Origin: Antilocapra americana
Taxonomy: Eukaryota; Chordata; Mammalia; Artiodactyla; Antilocapridae
Length of the DNA stretch: 64,000 nucleotides
Direction: 5' to 3'
Assembly (NCBI GenBank): GCA_007570785.1
Contig: ML660201.1
Location: forward strand, 45,036,473-45,100,472
A program made the position numbers and the translations under genes. Positions within the stretch are counted from its first letter, which is position 1; each line of letters starts with the position of its first letter. Positions 1 to 11,030 of this stretch are shown here, piece by piece. The notes under the pieces were generated by a model, which ran no database searches, was not told the DNA's origin, and was given only the letters and a program-made list of their open reading frames with translations.

Positions 1-900
1 ATAGTGAAGAAAAGTAAAAACAACAACAAAAGTAAACCTGATTTAAAAATGGCCAGTGACCTGATTAGACATATTTCCAAAGAAGACATACAAGTAGCTA
101 ACAGATGAAAAAGTACTTAACACCGCTAAAAATGGAAATGCAAATCGAAACCATGTGAAATATAACCTCATACTTGTTAGAATGGCCATTATCAAAAACA
201 TAAATGGTAAGTGTTGACGAGGGTGTGGAGATGAGGGAATCCTTGTACATTGCTAGTGGGACTTAGAAGTAAAAATCCACAACAAAATGTTAGCAGATCA
301 AATCCAACAATGTACAAAAGAAATTATGCACCAGGACCAAGTAGAAGTTTATACCAGGTAAACAAAGCTTCTTCACTTTTATTTCTTTATTTTTAGAGAG
401 TGAAGGTTTTAAATAATTGATTAGGCTGCATTGGGTCTTAGCTGTGGCGTGTAGGATCTTTCAGTGCAGCACGCGGGTTCTTTACTGTGGTACAAAGGCT
501 TCTCCCTAGTTGTGGTATGCTGGCTTTTCTCTGTAGTTGTGATGTGGGCTCCAGAGTGCATGGGCTCAATAGTTGTGGTACAGGCTTAGTGGCTGCAGTG
601 TGGCAGGCTTAGATGTCCCCTAGCATGTAGGATCTTGAGTCCCTGACCAGGGATTGAACCCGTGTTCCCTGCACTGGAAGGGGACCAGTGGACCACCAGG
701 GAAGCCCCAAGGCTACTTTAAACATTCAAAAATTAATCTACCATATCAACAGGCCAAAGAGAAATCATATGACTATTTAATATAGTCAGAAAAACCATTT
801 GACAAAATCCAGCACCTATTCATGATAGAAAGGAAATTCTTAGTGAGTTAGGAATACAGGAAATCACCTTAAATTGATAAAAAGAAATCTAACATCATAC
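1..900 (+). mobile_element. Old L1 ORF2/3' fragments, split by a SINE
   Basis: 1-275 matches the 3' part of L1 ORF2 (TTTCCAAAGAAGACAT, GAGATGAGGGAATCC). 276-362 and 713-900 match the L1 reverse transcriptase region (caggaccaagtagaagtt; catatcaacaggccaaagag) and were once joined before the SINE at 377-708 inserted. Confidence 0.7.
377..708 (-). mobile_element. CHR-2-type tRNA-derived SINE
   Basis: Reverse of the usual element: T-rich start, CCAGGGATTGAACCCGTG box B-like segment, and GACCACCAGGGAAGCCCC at the end. Confidence 0.8.
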
Positions 901-2160
901 TTCTACTGTTTCTTGGTATGGTGAGTAATTTTCTACTGTATGATGGACATTCTGGATATTATATTAGGAGGCTCTTGATGCTATTTAAATCTTCTGTTCT
1001 AGAAGTCAGCATCCTATTTAGGTTTAGCATGTAGATGCTGGCCTACTTTTGTGGGCCCTATTTCCAATGAGAACTTTCTTTTCTGAGTTCCTTCAAAGCA
1101 GTTCTGGTCTGCTTTATTCTTTTGGTTCCACTGGATCCCTTCTGGGGCCATCTGCAAGGTGGAAGGGATTTTCCTAGGTTCCTTCTTGTCATTAGATGGA
1201 GGGTTTAAGATGTTGGACTTCTGAAGTAGACAGCAATACCCTGGCCTGTCCTCTGACCAGCTGATGCCAAATGGGTTTCCCACTCTGTCTCTCTTGGTGC
1301 TACTAGATGAGAAAAGGGCCTACTTGGACTACACTTTGCTGTTGGGTAGAGGGCCGGGAGGCTCCTATTATGGATCTTCTGTGGCTGGACGGACAGCCAG
1401 GGGCTGCTGGGTCTGGATTGCCTTCTGCCACTGAGTGGAAAGCCAGGAGATTCTAGGCCTTTTGGAGCTGGGTACAGGAGGACCCCACTCCCCCTTCCCA
1501 TCTCGTTTGTGGTGGGAGATGCATTGGCCTACTCAGGTTCTGCTGTTACTGTTGTGGGCAGATCAAGCCTGCTTCTCTTAGCAGATGAGAAATGCAGTGG
1601 GTTAGCCCACGTGGATTGTGCTGCTGCTGCTGCTGAGGACAGACTGCGTCATCACTGCTAGCAAATACGGGGTGTAGCGTGGATGGGTAAGCCTGGGTTC
1701 CACTGTTGCTGTGAGCAGATTATGCCTACTGCTACCGGCGAGTGTGGGGCATGGGACGGGTTGGCTTATATGGGTACTGGAGTCACTTCTGTAGGCAATT
1801 CAGTCTGCTGTTGCCACTAGACACGGATTTCCCTGCTGAGTCTCTGCTGGGCTTCCCTTATTTTGAGCATGCTTTTCACTTTGCTTTGTTTTGCTTTCCC
1901 TATGCCTGTTGTTAGTACTAGGTTGCAGACATATCTGATGTCCATTCTGAGATGTATGGCAGAGAAAACAAAACCCAGGGAATTCATCGAGGTGTACGTT
2001 TAAAACTCTTGAGATTCCTAGATAATCTGCCATCTTTCCACATTTCAGAGTCCTTTTATGACTGTCTGTTGAATTATTTCCAGAGTATTTAGTTTGTATT
2101 CAGAGGAGAGGAGAAGGGAAAAATGAGTTACACCATCTTGTAGAAATGGAAGCTCTCACT
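901..2160. repeat. Unclassified old repeat, possibly L1 3' UTR derived
   Basis: Non-coding stretch with loosely repeated 90-110 bp segments (GTTACTGTTGTGGGCAGAT and variants) and a GCT triplet run near 1622. The start resembles old L1M 3' regions. Family not certain. Confidence 0.35.
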
Positions 2161-2189
2161 CCTAGGTTTTTAGCCAAATAGAGTGCAAA

Positions 2190-2690
2190 ACTTAGGTTCA
2201 CACACACACACAAAACCAAATATGTATAGCAGATTAATTTGTAACCACTCAAACTGGAAGCAACTCTAAATCCTTCAGCTGGTAAAAACTTCTGATAACA
2301 TTCATTACAATGGAACACCACTCGGCAATTAAAACAAATGAGTACACACAATACCAGAGGGAAATCTCAGACACATTTTGCTAAATGAAAGGAAGCCAGA
2401 CTCAAGAGGCTACAAATATTATTCCTTTTATGATGTCTGGAAAAGGGAAAACAATGGGTACAGAGTACAGATCAGTAGTTACTAGAGTCTGGTGGAGAGT
2501 ACTGGATGAGTACAAAGGGGCACAGAAGAATCCCACTTTATGTATCTAGAAGCTCAGTTATTGGGTACATATATATTCTATCTAGGAATTATTGTGACTG
2601 TTATGATATGTTAAGATATGATAATACTGACATTATATGTTTTACAAAGGTCTCCTATTAAAGACATATATTAAAGTACTTATGGATTGA
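2190..2690 (+). mobile_element. L1 3' end
   Basis: Typical order of L1 3' sequence: CTGGAAGCAACTC, AATGGAACACCACTCGGCA, TGAAAGGAAGCCAGAC, then a weakly coding tail. Confidence 0.65.
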
Positions 2691-2699
2691 GTGGCATGA

Positions 2700-3960
2700 T
2701 TTTTGTTGCTTGCCTTTAAAAATTATTTAAACAAGAAGGGAGTAGCTGACTCTGTAGCCTGACGTAGAGAGAATGCATAAGGACAGAGAAATGACCACTG
2801 GATATGGTCAGCTGGAATGTTGGTGATGTTGATCAGTGCAGTCTCAGTGAAGTGAGTGGGGGGTAAGCCTGATTGGAATGGGTTGAAGAGAAAATAGTGG
2901 GAACAGAAGTGGAAATGGTGATAGCATGTTTTGTTATTAGGAGAAACAGAGAGCTGGAAAAAAATTAAGATGACATTTTTAAAAGATGGAAGAGGTAGAC
3001 ATTGATACTTTGGACAATAGGGTTACGAATGCAGGATCAAACACCTCGAGATGGCAGCAGGATAGTGGAGGGGTTAACTTTTGATGGGATCAAAGACCTT
3101 CATTTATTTCAGCTGGTGGGAAGGCAGCAAGTATGGTCCAGGTGGAGCCATATGGAGGTGGTAGGAAGATGGGGGTCCAGTGTTCCCATTTTGTCAATTA
3201 AGTATGCGGTAACATATATCGTCATTTTGGAGTTCAAGGGGAGAAGTAGAACTGGGCATTTGGAGAGGAGGTATTATGAATTATTCAATTCATAAAAAAA
3301 GAGATGCCAACACACCAGAGAAATTTATTGGGAAATCTGTCCAGTGGAGATCTGCAGTAATGAATATGAACTGGGACCATGTGTCATGGTTGAATGTGAC
3401 CTGAGTGTCATACTACCCTTCTGCAGGCACAAAGCAGGTAGATGATTAAGTTCATTCCACACATCTTTGCAGAGTTAGGGTCAAAGGAAGTCAAGTTGTT
3501 CAGGGGAGAGATTACAATAATTAACTATAGAATCTGAACTGGAAAAAGATAGATACAAGGGCTGGTCAGGGGTGATGGCTATAAAAAATGGTATGCATGG
3601 ATTGGAAGATCTTATCACATCTGAAGAAACATTCTATTAGTGATATTTGAAAGATGAACTGGAAGAAGAGAATAAAATAAAAAAGAATGGAATGAAAAAG
3701 CAATTTGGGCAACAGTACAATTATTGGTAATGGTAAGGTCTAGAGCCACACTATTCAATGGACTAGCCACCAGCCATATATGGTTATTTAAACTTAAATT
3801 AATTTGAATAAAATTTAAAACTCAATTCTTTAGTTGCACCAGGCACATTTCAAGTCCTTCACAACCATGTATGGCTACTGGCTACCACACTGAACAGCAC
3901 AGGTACAGAACATTTCCATCATCACAAAAATTTCTACTGAGTAGCACTGGATTAGTGTGA
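2700..3960. repeat. Unclassified old interspersed repeats
   Basis: No gene seen. 2820-3290 resembles 15690-16240 elsewhere in the window. 3760-3960 (AGCCATATATGGTTATTTAAA ... CTACCACACTGAACAGCACA) resembles a common old repeat also present near 39650-39780. Confidence 0.35.
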
Positions 3961-3987
3961 CCATGGGAGTGAGAATGGAGACAAGAG

Positions 3988-4267
3988 TAGCTGCTGCTGC
4001 TGCTCAGTCGCTTCAGTCGTGTCCGACTCTGTGCGACGCCATAGACGGCAGCCCATCAGGCTCCACCGTCCCTGGGGTTCTCCAGGCAAGAACACTGGAG
4101 TGGGCTGCCATTTCCTTCTCCAATGCATGAAATTGAAAAGTGAAAGTGAAGTCGCTCAGTTGAGTCTGACTCTTGGTGACCCCATGGACTGCAGCCCACC
4201 AGGCTCCTCTGTCCATGGGGTTTTCCAGGCAAGAGTACTGGAGTGGGGTGCCATTGCCTTCTCCGAG
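3988..4267 (-). mobile_element. Bov-A2 SINE (dimer)
   Basis: Two related monomers, each with TCCAGGCAAGA(A/G)(C/T)ACTGGAGTGGG, separated by GTGAAAAGTGAAAGTGAAG-like linker; GCT triplets mark its 3' end. Confidence 0.9.
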
Positions 4268-4969
4268 AGTAGGGATGGGGTAAAATCAGAGGCAGCCCTG
4301 TTTGTTGTACAGCCCTCAGGGAGAGGAATTCTGGTAAGGGAACTGTGAAGATGGAATTGAAGTGTCATGAACTCCTGTTTCCTGCCAGTCCCCAGGGTCA
4401 TCACCTGATCATCAGCATGCCCAGTCTCCTCTACACTAAGGCTGGCCTCCTGTCCTTCACCTGGGGCTGCACTGTACTCCTCCCAGAAGAGTCAGCCACA
4501 TGTTGGCCTTTTCACTAGGTGATTGCCAAAGACACCTTGCCTAAGGCATCTGAGAGCCCCCTAACCCCAGGAGGACACAGAAAAGCCTCACTGTCCATTC
4601 TCACGTGCAGACGTACCCAGAGTCTTCAGGAAGATGCAGTTTACCTGATACTCAGATTCCCAGTGAGAAGAAAGGAATGGGGTTGGGAATGGGACCTGGG
4701 ACTTCTGACTCTGTTATATATATAGGTAGACTAGGACCTCAGTTTCTATTTTGACAACTAAGTACGTGGCATATGGGACTGTCAGTCCAGAACAGGGTTC
4801 ATGGGTACAAAGGGAGAACCTCACTGAAGTTCTTTTTCAGGGAGAAGAGGAGGCAGCATGGCCTAATTCCTAAAATTTCCATTAGCAGAGGGGAAACCAT
4901 GAGACATACTTTATGTCAGGTTAGACCTTTATGTCAGGTTAGGCACTGTGTGCTCCTTCTTGCCATCCC
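4268..4969. other. 3' flank of IQCF2, no gene
   Basis: Unique-looking sequence. Parts (4430-4640) resemble the 3' flank of IQCF3 at 19940-20140, for example ACCCAGAGTCTTCAG in both. An 18-bp direct repeat lies at 4909-4944. Confidence 0.4.
4928..4933 (-). terminator. Candidate variant poly(A) signal of IQCF2 (CATAAA)
   Basis: No AATAAA lies within about 100 nt downstream of the IQCF2 stop. CATAAA begins 36 nt after the stop, nearly the same distance as AATAAA in IQCF3 and IQCF6 (37 nt). It sits in an 18-bp direct repeat, and a second CATAAA lies at 4910-4915. Confidence 0.45.
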
Positions 4970-6385
4970 TTAGGGGTTAATGATCTCAATGTGAAACTGC
5001 AGGTGAGTGGCTGTGACTACACAGTGGCCCCGGAGGAGGGCACAGGTGTGGCAGTTGTGGCTTTGCCAGTGGTATTGGATGACATAGATGGCATTGAGTA
5101 CCTGGCAGTATCGCCAGTGGATGCGCCACATACGGACCAAAGACTGGAGCTTGACCACTGCCCTCTCTGTGTGTGCATAGGCAATCAGGGCTGCCCTCCG
5201 CTTCTTCTGCAGCAGCCTGTCCATTGTCAGCCTCCACCAGCCCTGAATGATCCAAGCACTTAGAGCTGCATGCAACAATGTCCGGCGCACCAGGGTGCCA
5301 CGCCACCAGGCCTGGATCTTCTTGGCTGCTCTTACTCTTTCTCTTTCTTTTATAGTTTTCTAGGCAAAGATAAGGGAGACCACTCAGAGAACTGCTCGCC
5401 ACCAATTTGTAGGATATTTCTGGAAAGGGTCTGGTTCTCTTAATATCCCTACTTTGGAGAGTTCAGGGGAGAGAGCAGGACACTGGTCAAGAGGCCCTAG
5501 GTGCTGAGTTTGTCTCTGCTGTTAAGGACACATCCCCTTGCCCTCAGAGTCACAGCATCCTCCTCCTGACTACCTCTCAGGTGCATGGATGAAGGGAAAA
5601 ACCATTAGTAACTAGAAGCAAGCACTAGGGGTATGAGGGACTTTGTTAGTCATATTCTACCCCATGAGTGCTTATTGGGTTTTGGAGGTTTGGTTTTGCC
5701 TTGTATTCTCTGCTAATTCTAGTCCTATTGATTGATTGCTTCCTGCCACAACAGTATATTTCAATATAGTGGTTGGTTTTTAACATCCTCATCACATATT
5801 CTACTCCCAGCTTCTACATATTGAGAACATTTTTTCTAATTCAGAGTCGTCACAGTCTCATCTCCCAGCTCATGCATTTCTTGATGGCTTTCCTTTACTC
5901 CATTCACTCATCACGTCACAGTCAAACCCAGACCCAGAGAGTTCATGCTGTGAAGGGAGTGGAGGGAAAACGAGCCAATGTTGAGTTGACTCCTGACTAT
6001 CTTAAACTCTAAGATAATTGTGGCCTAAGAGGCACAATTCCACATCCTCATGACACTGACACAAATGTCCTGGATATCTGTACATTATACAGAGATTTCA
6101 CCTACCGCTTTTTTCTTCTGCTTTTCCATCCTCAGTCTAGTTATTTCTTCGTAATCCTCAATGACAATTAGAATTAAATGGCCGTCTTTCTGTCATCAGA
6201 GATAAAGGGGAAATGAAAGGGAGAGTGAAAACGACTGTTTCTCTCTATGGCTCTGCACAAATGCTACCTACTGCCTCAGCATTCCCCCTTTTGCCCAAAC
6301 CCATAAAGTCTTGGGTGAGTTCCACCCAACCTCAAGCCTGTTTAGAGTATCTGAACACATCTCTTACACAAAATTGAACCCCCAT
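4970..6385 (-). CDS. IQCF2: IQCF2, IQ motif-containing protein F2, three coding exons
   Basis: Small protein of a family thought to bind calmodulin through IQ motifs and expressed mainly in testis. Exons on the minus strand: exon 1 at 6385-6368 (MGVQFC, donor GTAAGA), exon 2 at 6189-6106 (28 codons, starts KDGHLILIVIEDYEE, donor GTAGGT), exon 3 at 5359-4970 (129 codons plus TAA, acceptor TTTGCCTAG). All junctions are phase 0, giving 163 aa; the human protein is recalled as 164 aa. Exon 3 holds a full IQ motif ([13 protein letters not shown]), then KLQSLVRMW and VIQYHW repeats, and ends HLQFHIEIINP, the ending I recall for IQCF2 (human ...IINS). Exon 2 matches the recalled human stretch LILVIIEDVEE. 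Introns are 178 and 746 bp. The 5' untranslated region was not located. Seen: frames and splice sites. Recalled: family identity. Confidence 0.9.
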
Positions 6386-6907
6386 GGCTTGTCTCTTGAT
6401 GGTTCCTTTATTTATCTACTTCCCAAGGTCTGGCATGAGTCATATGAGGGGGAAAGCCCTGAGTTAACAATTGCTTTATGACATGAGGATTAGGATATCT
6501 GCATACAGGTTGAGTCTTCCTCAGAAACAAGATTCATGGGAACTTGTATTGCCTGTCCACTTCCCTTCTGTAAGAAACGAATCAGAGCTCAGAGTGGAAA
6601 GATAGGGCATTTGTGTACCATTCCTCCAGTGAGGCCCGTCCACATCCTCTTTTAAAACTAGTCACACAGGAGGGCAAGAGGGACCATGACAGTACAGCTC
6701 CACTCAGCTCTCGTGTGTCTCCTCAGACTTAGCACTTCCTGTCTTCCCTGGATTCAGGTTTTAGTACTTAAGTGCACTGTAGGAAACTAGAAAGAGAGAC
6801 CAGATGGATCTAGAAAGCAGTAGAATAAAAACAACAATTTAAAATTAATTAAATAGAAAACAAAAATGAATAGTGCAAGGTAGATTCAGAAGGTGATACC
6901 TTTCAAA

Positions 6908-7105
6908 TTGGAGCTTTCTGCCAGTGCAGGGGACTTGAGAGGCAGGTTCAACCCCTGGGTTGGGAAGATCCCCTGGAGGAGGGCACAGCAACGCACTCTA
7001 GTATTCTTGCCTGCAAAATCCCATGGACAGAGGAGTCTTGTGGCTACAGTCCATGGGATTGCAGAGTCAGACACGACTGAAGGGACTGAGCACACACACA
7101 CACAG
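6908..7105 (+). mobile_element. Bov-tA SINE
   Basis: Contains GGTTGGGAAGATCCCCTGGAG, CCCATGGACAGAGGAG and CAGACACGACTGAAGGGACTGAGC, ending in a CA run. Confidence 0.85.
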
Positions 7106-7109
7106 TATA

Positions 7110-8466
7110 TATGTCAGTGCCAAACTCGCTTTATCCTCCCCCTCACTGCCTCATAACCATAAGTTTGTTTTCTACACCCATGGCTCTACTTCTATTTTGT
7201 AAATAAGTTAATTTGTACCTTTTCTGAAAAAGATCTCACATGGAAGTGATATCATGTGATATCTGTCTTTCTGTGTCTGACTTACTCCACTTAATATGAC
7301 AATCTCCAGGTCTGTCCATGTTGCTGCAAATGGCATTATTTTGTTCTTTTTTATGGCTGAGTAATAGTCCATTGTATAAATGTGCGATAGCTTCTCTACC
7401 CATTCTTCTGTTGATGCACACTGAGGTTGCTCCATCTCCTGGCTACTGTAAACAGTGCTTCAGGAAACATTGGGGTGTGTGTACCTTTTTGAATTAAAGT
7501 TTTCCCCAAGTATATGCCTAGGAGTGGGATTGATGGGTCATATGGTAGTTCTATTTTCAGTTTTTTAAGGAACCTCCATACTGTTCTCCACAGTGGCTGT
7601 ATCAAATTACATTCCCAACAACAGTGCAAGAGGGCTCCCTTTTCTTCACACCCTTGCCAGCATTTATTGTTTGCAGATTTTTTGATGAAGGCCATTCTGA
7701 AGGTATGAAGTGATATCTCATTGTAGTTTTGATTTGCATTCCTTTAATAATTAGTGATACTGAGCATTTTTTCAAGTGCTTTTTGGCCATCTGTATGTCT
7801 TCTTTGGAGAAATGTCTTTTGTAAATTTTCTGCTCAGTTTTTGATTGGGTTGGTTTTTTTGTTATATTAAGCTTCATGAGCTGTTTGTATATTTTGGAAA
7901 GTAATCCCTTGTCAGTTGCTTTGCTTGCAAATATTTTCTTACATTCTGAAGGTTGTCTTTTTGTTTTGTTTATGGTTTCCTTTGCTGTACAAAAGATTTT
8001 AAGTTTAATTAGACCTCACTTAGTTTTTATTTCCATCACTATAGGAAGCGAATCAAGCAAAAAATCTTGCTGCAAATCATGTCAAGGAGTGTTCTATGTT
8101 TTTCTCTAAGAATTTTATAGTGTCCAGCCTTGTATTTAGGTCTTTAATCTGTTTTGAGTTTATTTTTGTGTATGGTGTTAGGGAGTACTATAGTTTCACT
8201 CTTTTACATGCAGTTGTCCAGTTTTCCCAGCACCATTTATGGAAGGGACTCTTTTTCTTCACTGTATATTCTTGCCTCCTTTGTCATAGATTATGTGATC
8301 ATGGGAGTGACAGTTTATCTCCAGACTTTCTATCTTGTTCCATTGGTCTATATTTCTGTTTTTGTGCCAGTACCATGTTGTTTTGATTACTGTAGTTTTG
8401 TAGTATGTCCGAAGTCAGGAAGCCTGATTCCTCCAGCTTCACTTTTATTTCTCAGGGTTGGTTTGC
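7110..8466 (-). mobile_element. L1 3' half, antisense
   Basis: Read on the minus strand it encodes the C-terminal part of L1 ORF2 ([43 protein letters not shown]) in several frames with breaks. Confidence 0.85.
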
Positions 8467-8468
8467 TG

Positions 8469-8784
8469 GGATTTCCGTGGTGTCCAGTGGTTAAGAATTC
8501 ACCTGCCAATTCACGGGACATAGATTCAATCCCTGGTCCAGGAAGATGCCACATGCCACAGGGCAACAAAGCTCATGCACCACAACCACTGAGTCTGCCT
8601 TCTAGAGCCTGAAAGCTGCAGCTGCTGAGCCTGAGTGCCCCAGAGCCAATGCTTGTGCCCTAGAGTGAAGCCCGTGCACCACAGCTAGAGAGTAGCCCTT
8701 GCTTGCCACAAGTAGAGAAAGCCCACAGGCAGTGATGAAGACCGAGTGTGGCCAAAAATAAATAAAAAAATAAATAATTTAAAA
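8469..8784 (+). mobile_element. CHR-2-type SINE
   Basis: Starts TTCCGTGGTGTCCAGTGGTT, has AGATTCAATCCCTGGTCCAG, and ends in a GGCCAAAAATAAATA tail. Confidence 0.85.
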
Positions 8785-8798
8785 ATCAGCTGCTCAAA

Positions 8799-9077
8799 AA
8801 TGTATTTATTTATTATAATAAATAGAGCTGGCACGCTGACTCTAGAGTGGGCAGGCCTCAGTAGTTACAACGTGTGGACTTGGTATTTGTGGTTTGCAGG
8901 CTCAATACAGTGTGAGTTTCAGTAGTTACGCTTCATGGGCTTTAGAGCACAGGCTCAGTAGTTGTGGTGCATAGGCTTAGTTGCCCCATGGCATGAGGAA
9001 TCTTCCCAGACCAGGGATTGAACCCATGTCCTGTGCATTGGCAGGCAGATTCCTAACCACTGAACCATTGGAGAGTT
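8799..9077 (-). mobile_element. CHR-2-type SINE, antisense
   Basis: TTTATTTATTATAATAAAT start, CCAGGGATTGAACCCATG, ends at the RPS7 pseudogene junction. Confidence 0.8.
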
Positions 9078-9600
9078 CACCCATGAGATTCTTACAGACA
9101 CCAGAAAATGTTTCAACTTTGAGTTCCACATTGTTCTGCTGTGTTTTATCCAAATGAACCCTTATGAGCCAGCTGCCATTCAGTTTCTTGCAGAGTCTCT
9201 TGCCTGTAATCTCACTTGGGCAAACCAAATTTTCCAGGATCACATCATGCATGGTTGTCAGACTACAGCTCCTGTGATGCTTTTGCTTATTTTTTTGTAT
9301 GGCTTTTTCGAGTTGGCTTAGGCAGAATTCTCCTCTGAGCAACGGACGATGTGTTTCCCGCTGAACTTCTCCAAGTCACGCCATAGCCAGACCAGGAATT
9401 TTTGGAAATATTTCATTTGAGGAATAAGAACAAAGATTTAAAGAGCTTTTTGACCAGCATGAACTTCAGTGGCCTTGGCAGCTGGGTCTTCAGGTATGAG
9501 TTCATCTCCAACTCCAGGAGGGTTTTATTTCAGACTGGAACTTGTCCAGCTTCTCACCATTGGGCTTCACGATCTTTGCACTGGAAATGAACATGGCTTT
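9078..9600 (-). pseudogene. RPS7: RPS7 processed pseudogene, 3' truncated
   Basis: Read on the minus strand this is an intron-less, frame-shifted copy of ribosomal protein S7 mRNA. The N-terminal part (SSAKIVKPNGEK) starts near 9594. Later parts read [12 protein letters not shown] and KVETFSGV, ending near the KLTG region at 9080. The 40S subunit protein is strongly conserved, so the substitutions ([11 protein letters not shown], for example) and frame breaks mark it as dead. The 3' end meets a tRNA-derived SINE, so the last residues and the poly(A) tail are missing. Confidence 0.85.
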
Positions 9601-9699
9601 GATCTTGTCAATGTGGCTGACACTGTTTTTCCCCCAACACTTGGAGGCTTAGGGAGAGGCCTAAGTCTCAGGAGAGCTTGTTAAATCCAGGAGACAGAA

Positions 9700-10169
9700 G
9701 GGAAGAGGCAGGAATAGCATGAGTGGAGAAACAAAAAGAACCACAGAGAAATGGTAGAAGCCTAGACAGTCCTAGGAAGCACTCTAGTAATTTCTTAAGT
9801 GATAAGAGCATGAGGAGTATCTTTTGTTCTAATATTTGGTCTTTGAACTGGATTTTGATACAGAGTTCCTGAAATTCTTATGATTTCCTAGGCGTTAGAA
9901 GTGTCCTTTGTTCTAATGTGGTGACTCTGGGAGAGCTCCTGAATGGACTAATGATGAGGCTGGTCATCAAACAGATCAATGCAGGATTAAAACACAGAAT
10001 TTTTAGTTTAAACCCCTTTTCTTGAGAAGGGAAAGAACCAAAATAAGGTTCTCCAAAAGTGTCAAATATAAGGCATTTTTTTTATGAGCAGTAAAGGAGA
10101 CACACAGGAGAGGACTCATAGGAGGCAGAAACTGACGTTTCCCATTGAGAAGGGTAAGAATTATAGATT
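9700..10169. other. No feature recognised
   Basis: Purine-rich sequence between the RPS7 pseudogene and the duplicated block; nothing identifiable. Confidence 0.4.
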
Positions 10170-10810
10170 TTTCTACTGTAGTGGTGTTCCTAGATAAGTT
10201 GCCAGAGCATTACTTGGAAATTTGTTAGAAATACTCATTCTTGGAAACATGATATACTGAGCCAGAAGTGATGGGTGGGGCCCACAATCTGCTTTAATTA
10301 AACCTTCCACGTCATTGGGACCATTGATGAAATTTGAAACACACTGCCCTGACCATTTCCCTGTAGACCCATGATAGGATCTCTTCATGGTAAGACTGCC
10401 CACTTTCTTTAGGAGGTAGAGCTCAGAGCTTGTTCTCAAGTGAAGGCTGACAGACACACGCTTTGCCTAAGTGGAATGGAGGGCAAGAGAAGGACCTGAC
10501 CAGTTCATCTATTCCTCATGCAGCTGTTTCAGGAAGGGCTGATGACTGCCCATGGCTTCTTCCTGTTGACTAGCTGAACTAGGCAAATCATAACACTCCA
10601 CTTCTGGCTCTCAGGCGACCAGTCCATGATTAGATTCACTGTCAGATCATTCAAATTCTAGGTGAGGCAACAAGAGAAAAGCACTGAGATAGGGGCATAC
10701 AGGGTTCATTTGATATTAGCAGAGCCACCAGGAAGGGCATTGACAGAGTAAGGTGGGAAAGGTCATTCTGTGTAGGCTTATGTAATCCCCAGGCAGGTGG
10801 GGGGACTTTT
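10170..10810. repeat. Duplicated block, 3' flank of IQCF copy B
   Basis: Aligns with 28250-28862 at roughly 87-90% by eye (for example TTTGCCTAAGTGGA.TGGAGG and ATAGGATCTCTTCATGGTAA in both). Non-coding. Confidence 0.8.
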
Positions 10811-10812
10811 GG

Positions 10813-11030
10813 AATTCAGTTCAGTCTCTCAGTCATGTCTGACTCTTTGCGACCCCATGGACTGCAGCATGCCAGGCTTCCCTGTCCATCATCAACTCCC
10901 AGAGTTTACTCAAACTCATGTCCATTGAGTCAGTGATGTCATCCAACCATCTCATCCTCTGTCATCCCCTTCTCTTCCTGTCTTCAATCTTTCCCAGCAT
11001 CAGGGTCTTTTCCAATGAGCCAGCTCTTCA
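10813..11030 (-). mobile_element. BovB 3' end, antisense
   Basis: Reverse complement of the BovB tail, with TTCAGTTCAGTCTCTCAGTC and TGCGACCCCATGGACTGC. Confidence 0.85.

Noticed and set aside
8469..8540. tRNA-like box A/box B sequence in SINEs
   Set aside because: These are heads of tRNA-derived SINEs with no cloverleaf I could fold; no true tRNA gene was found.
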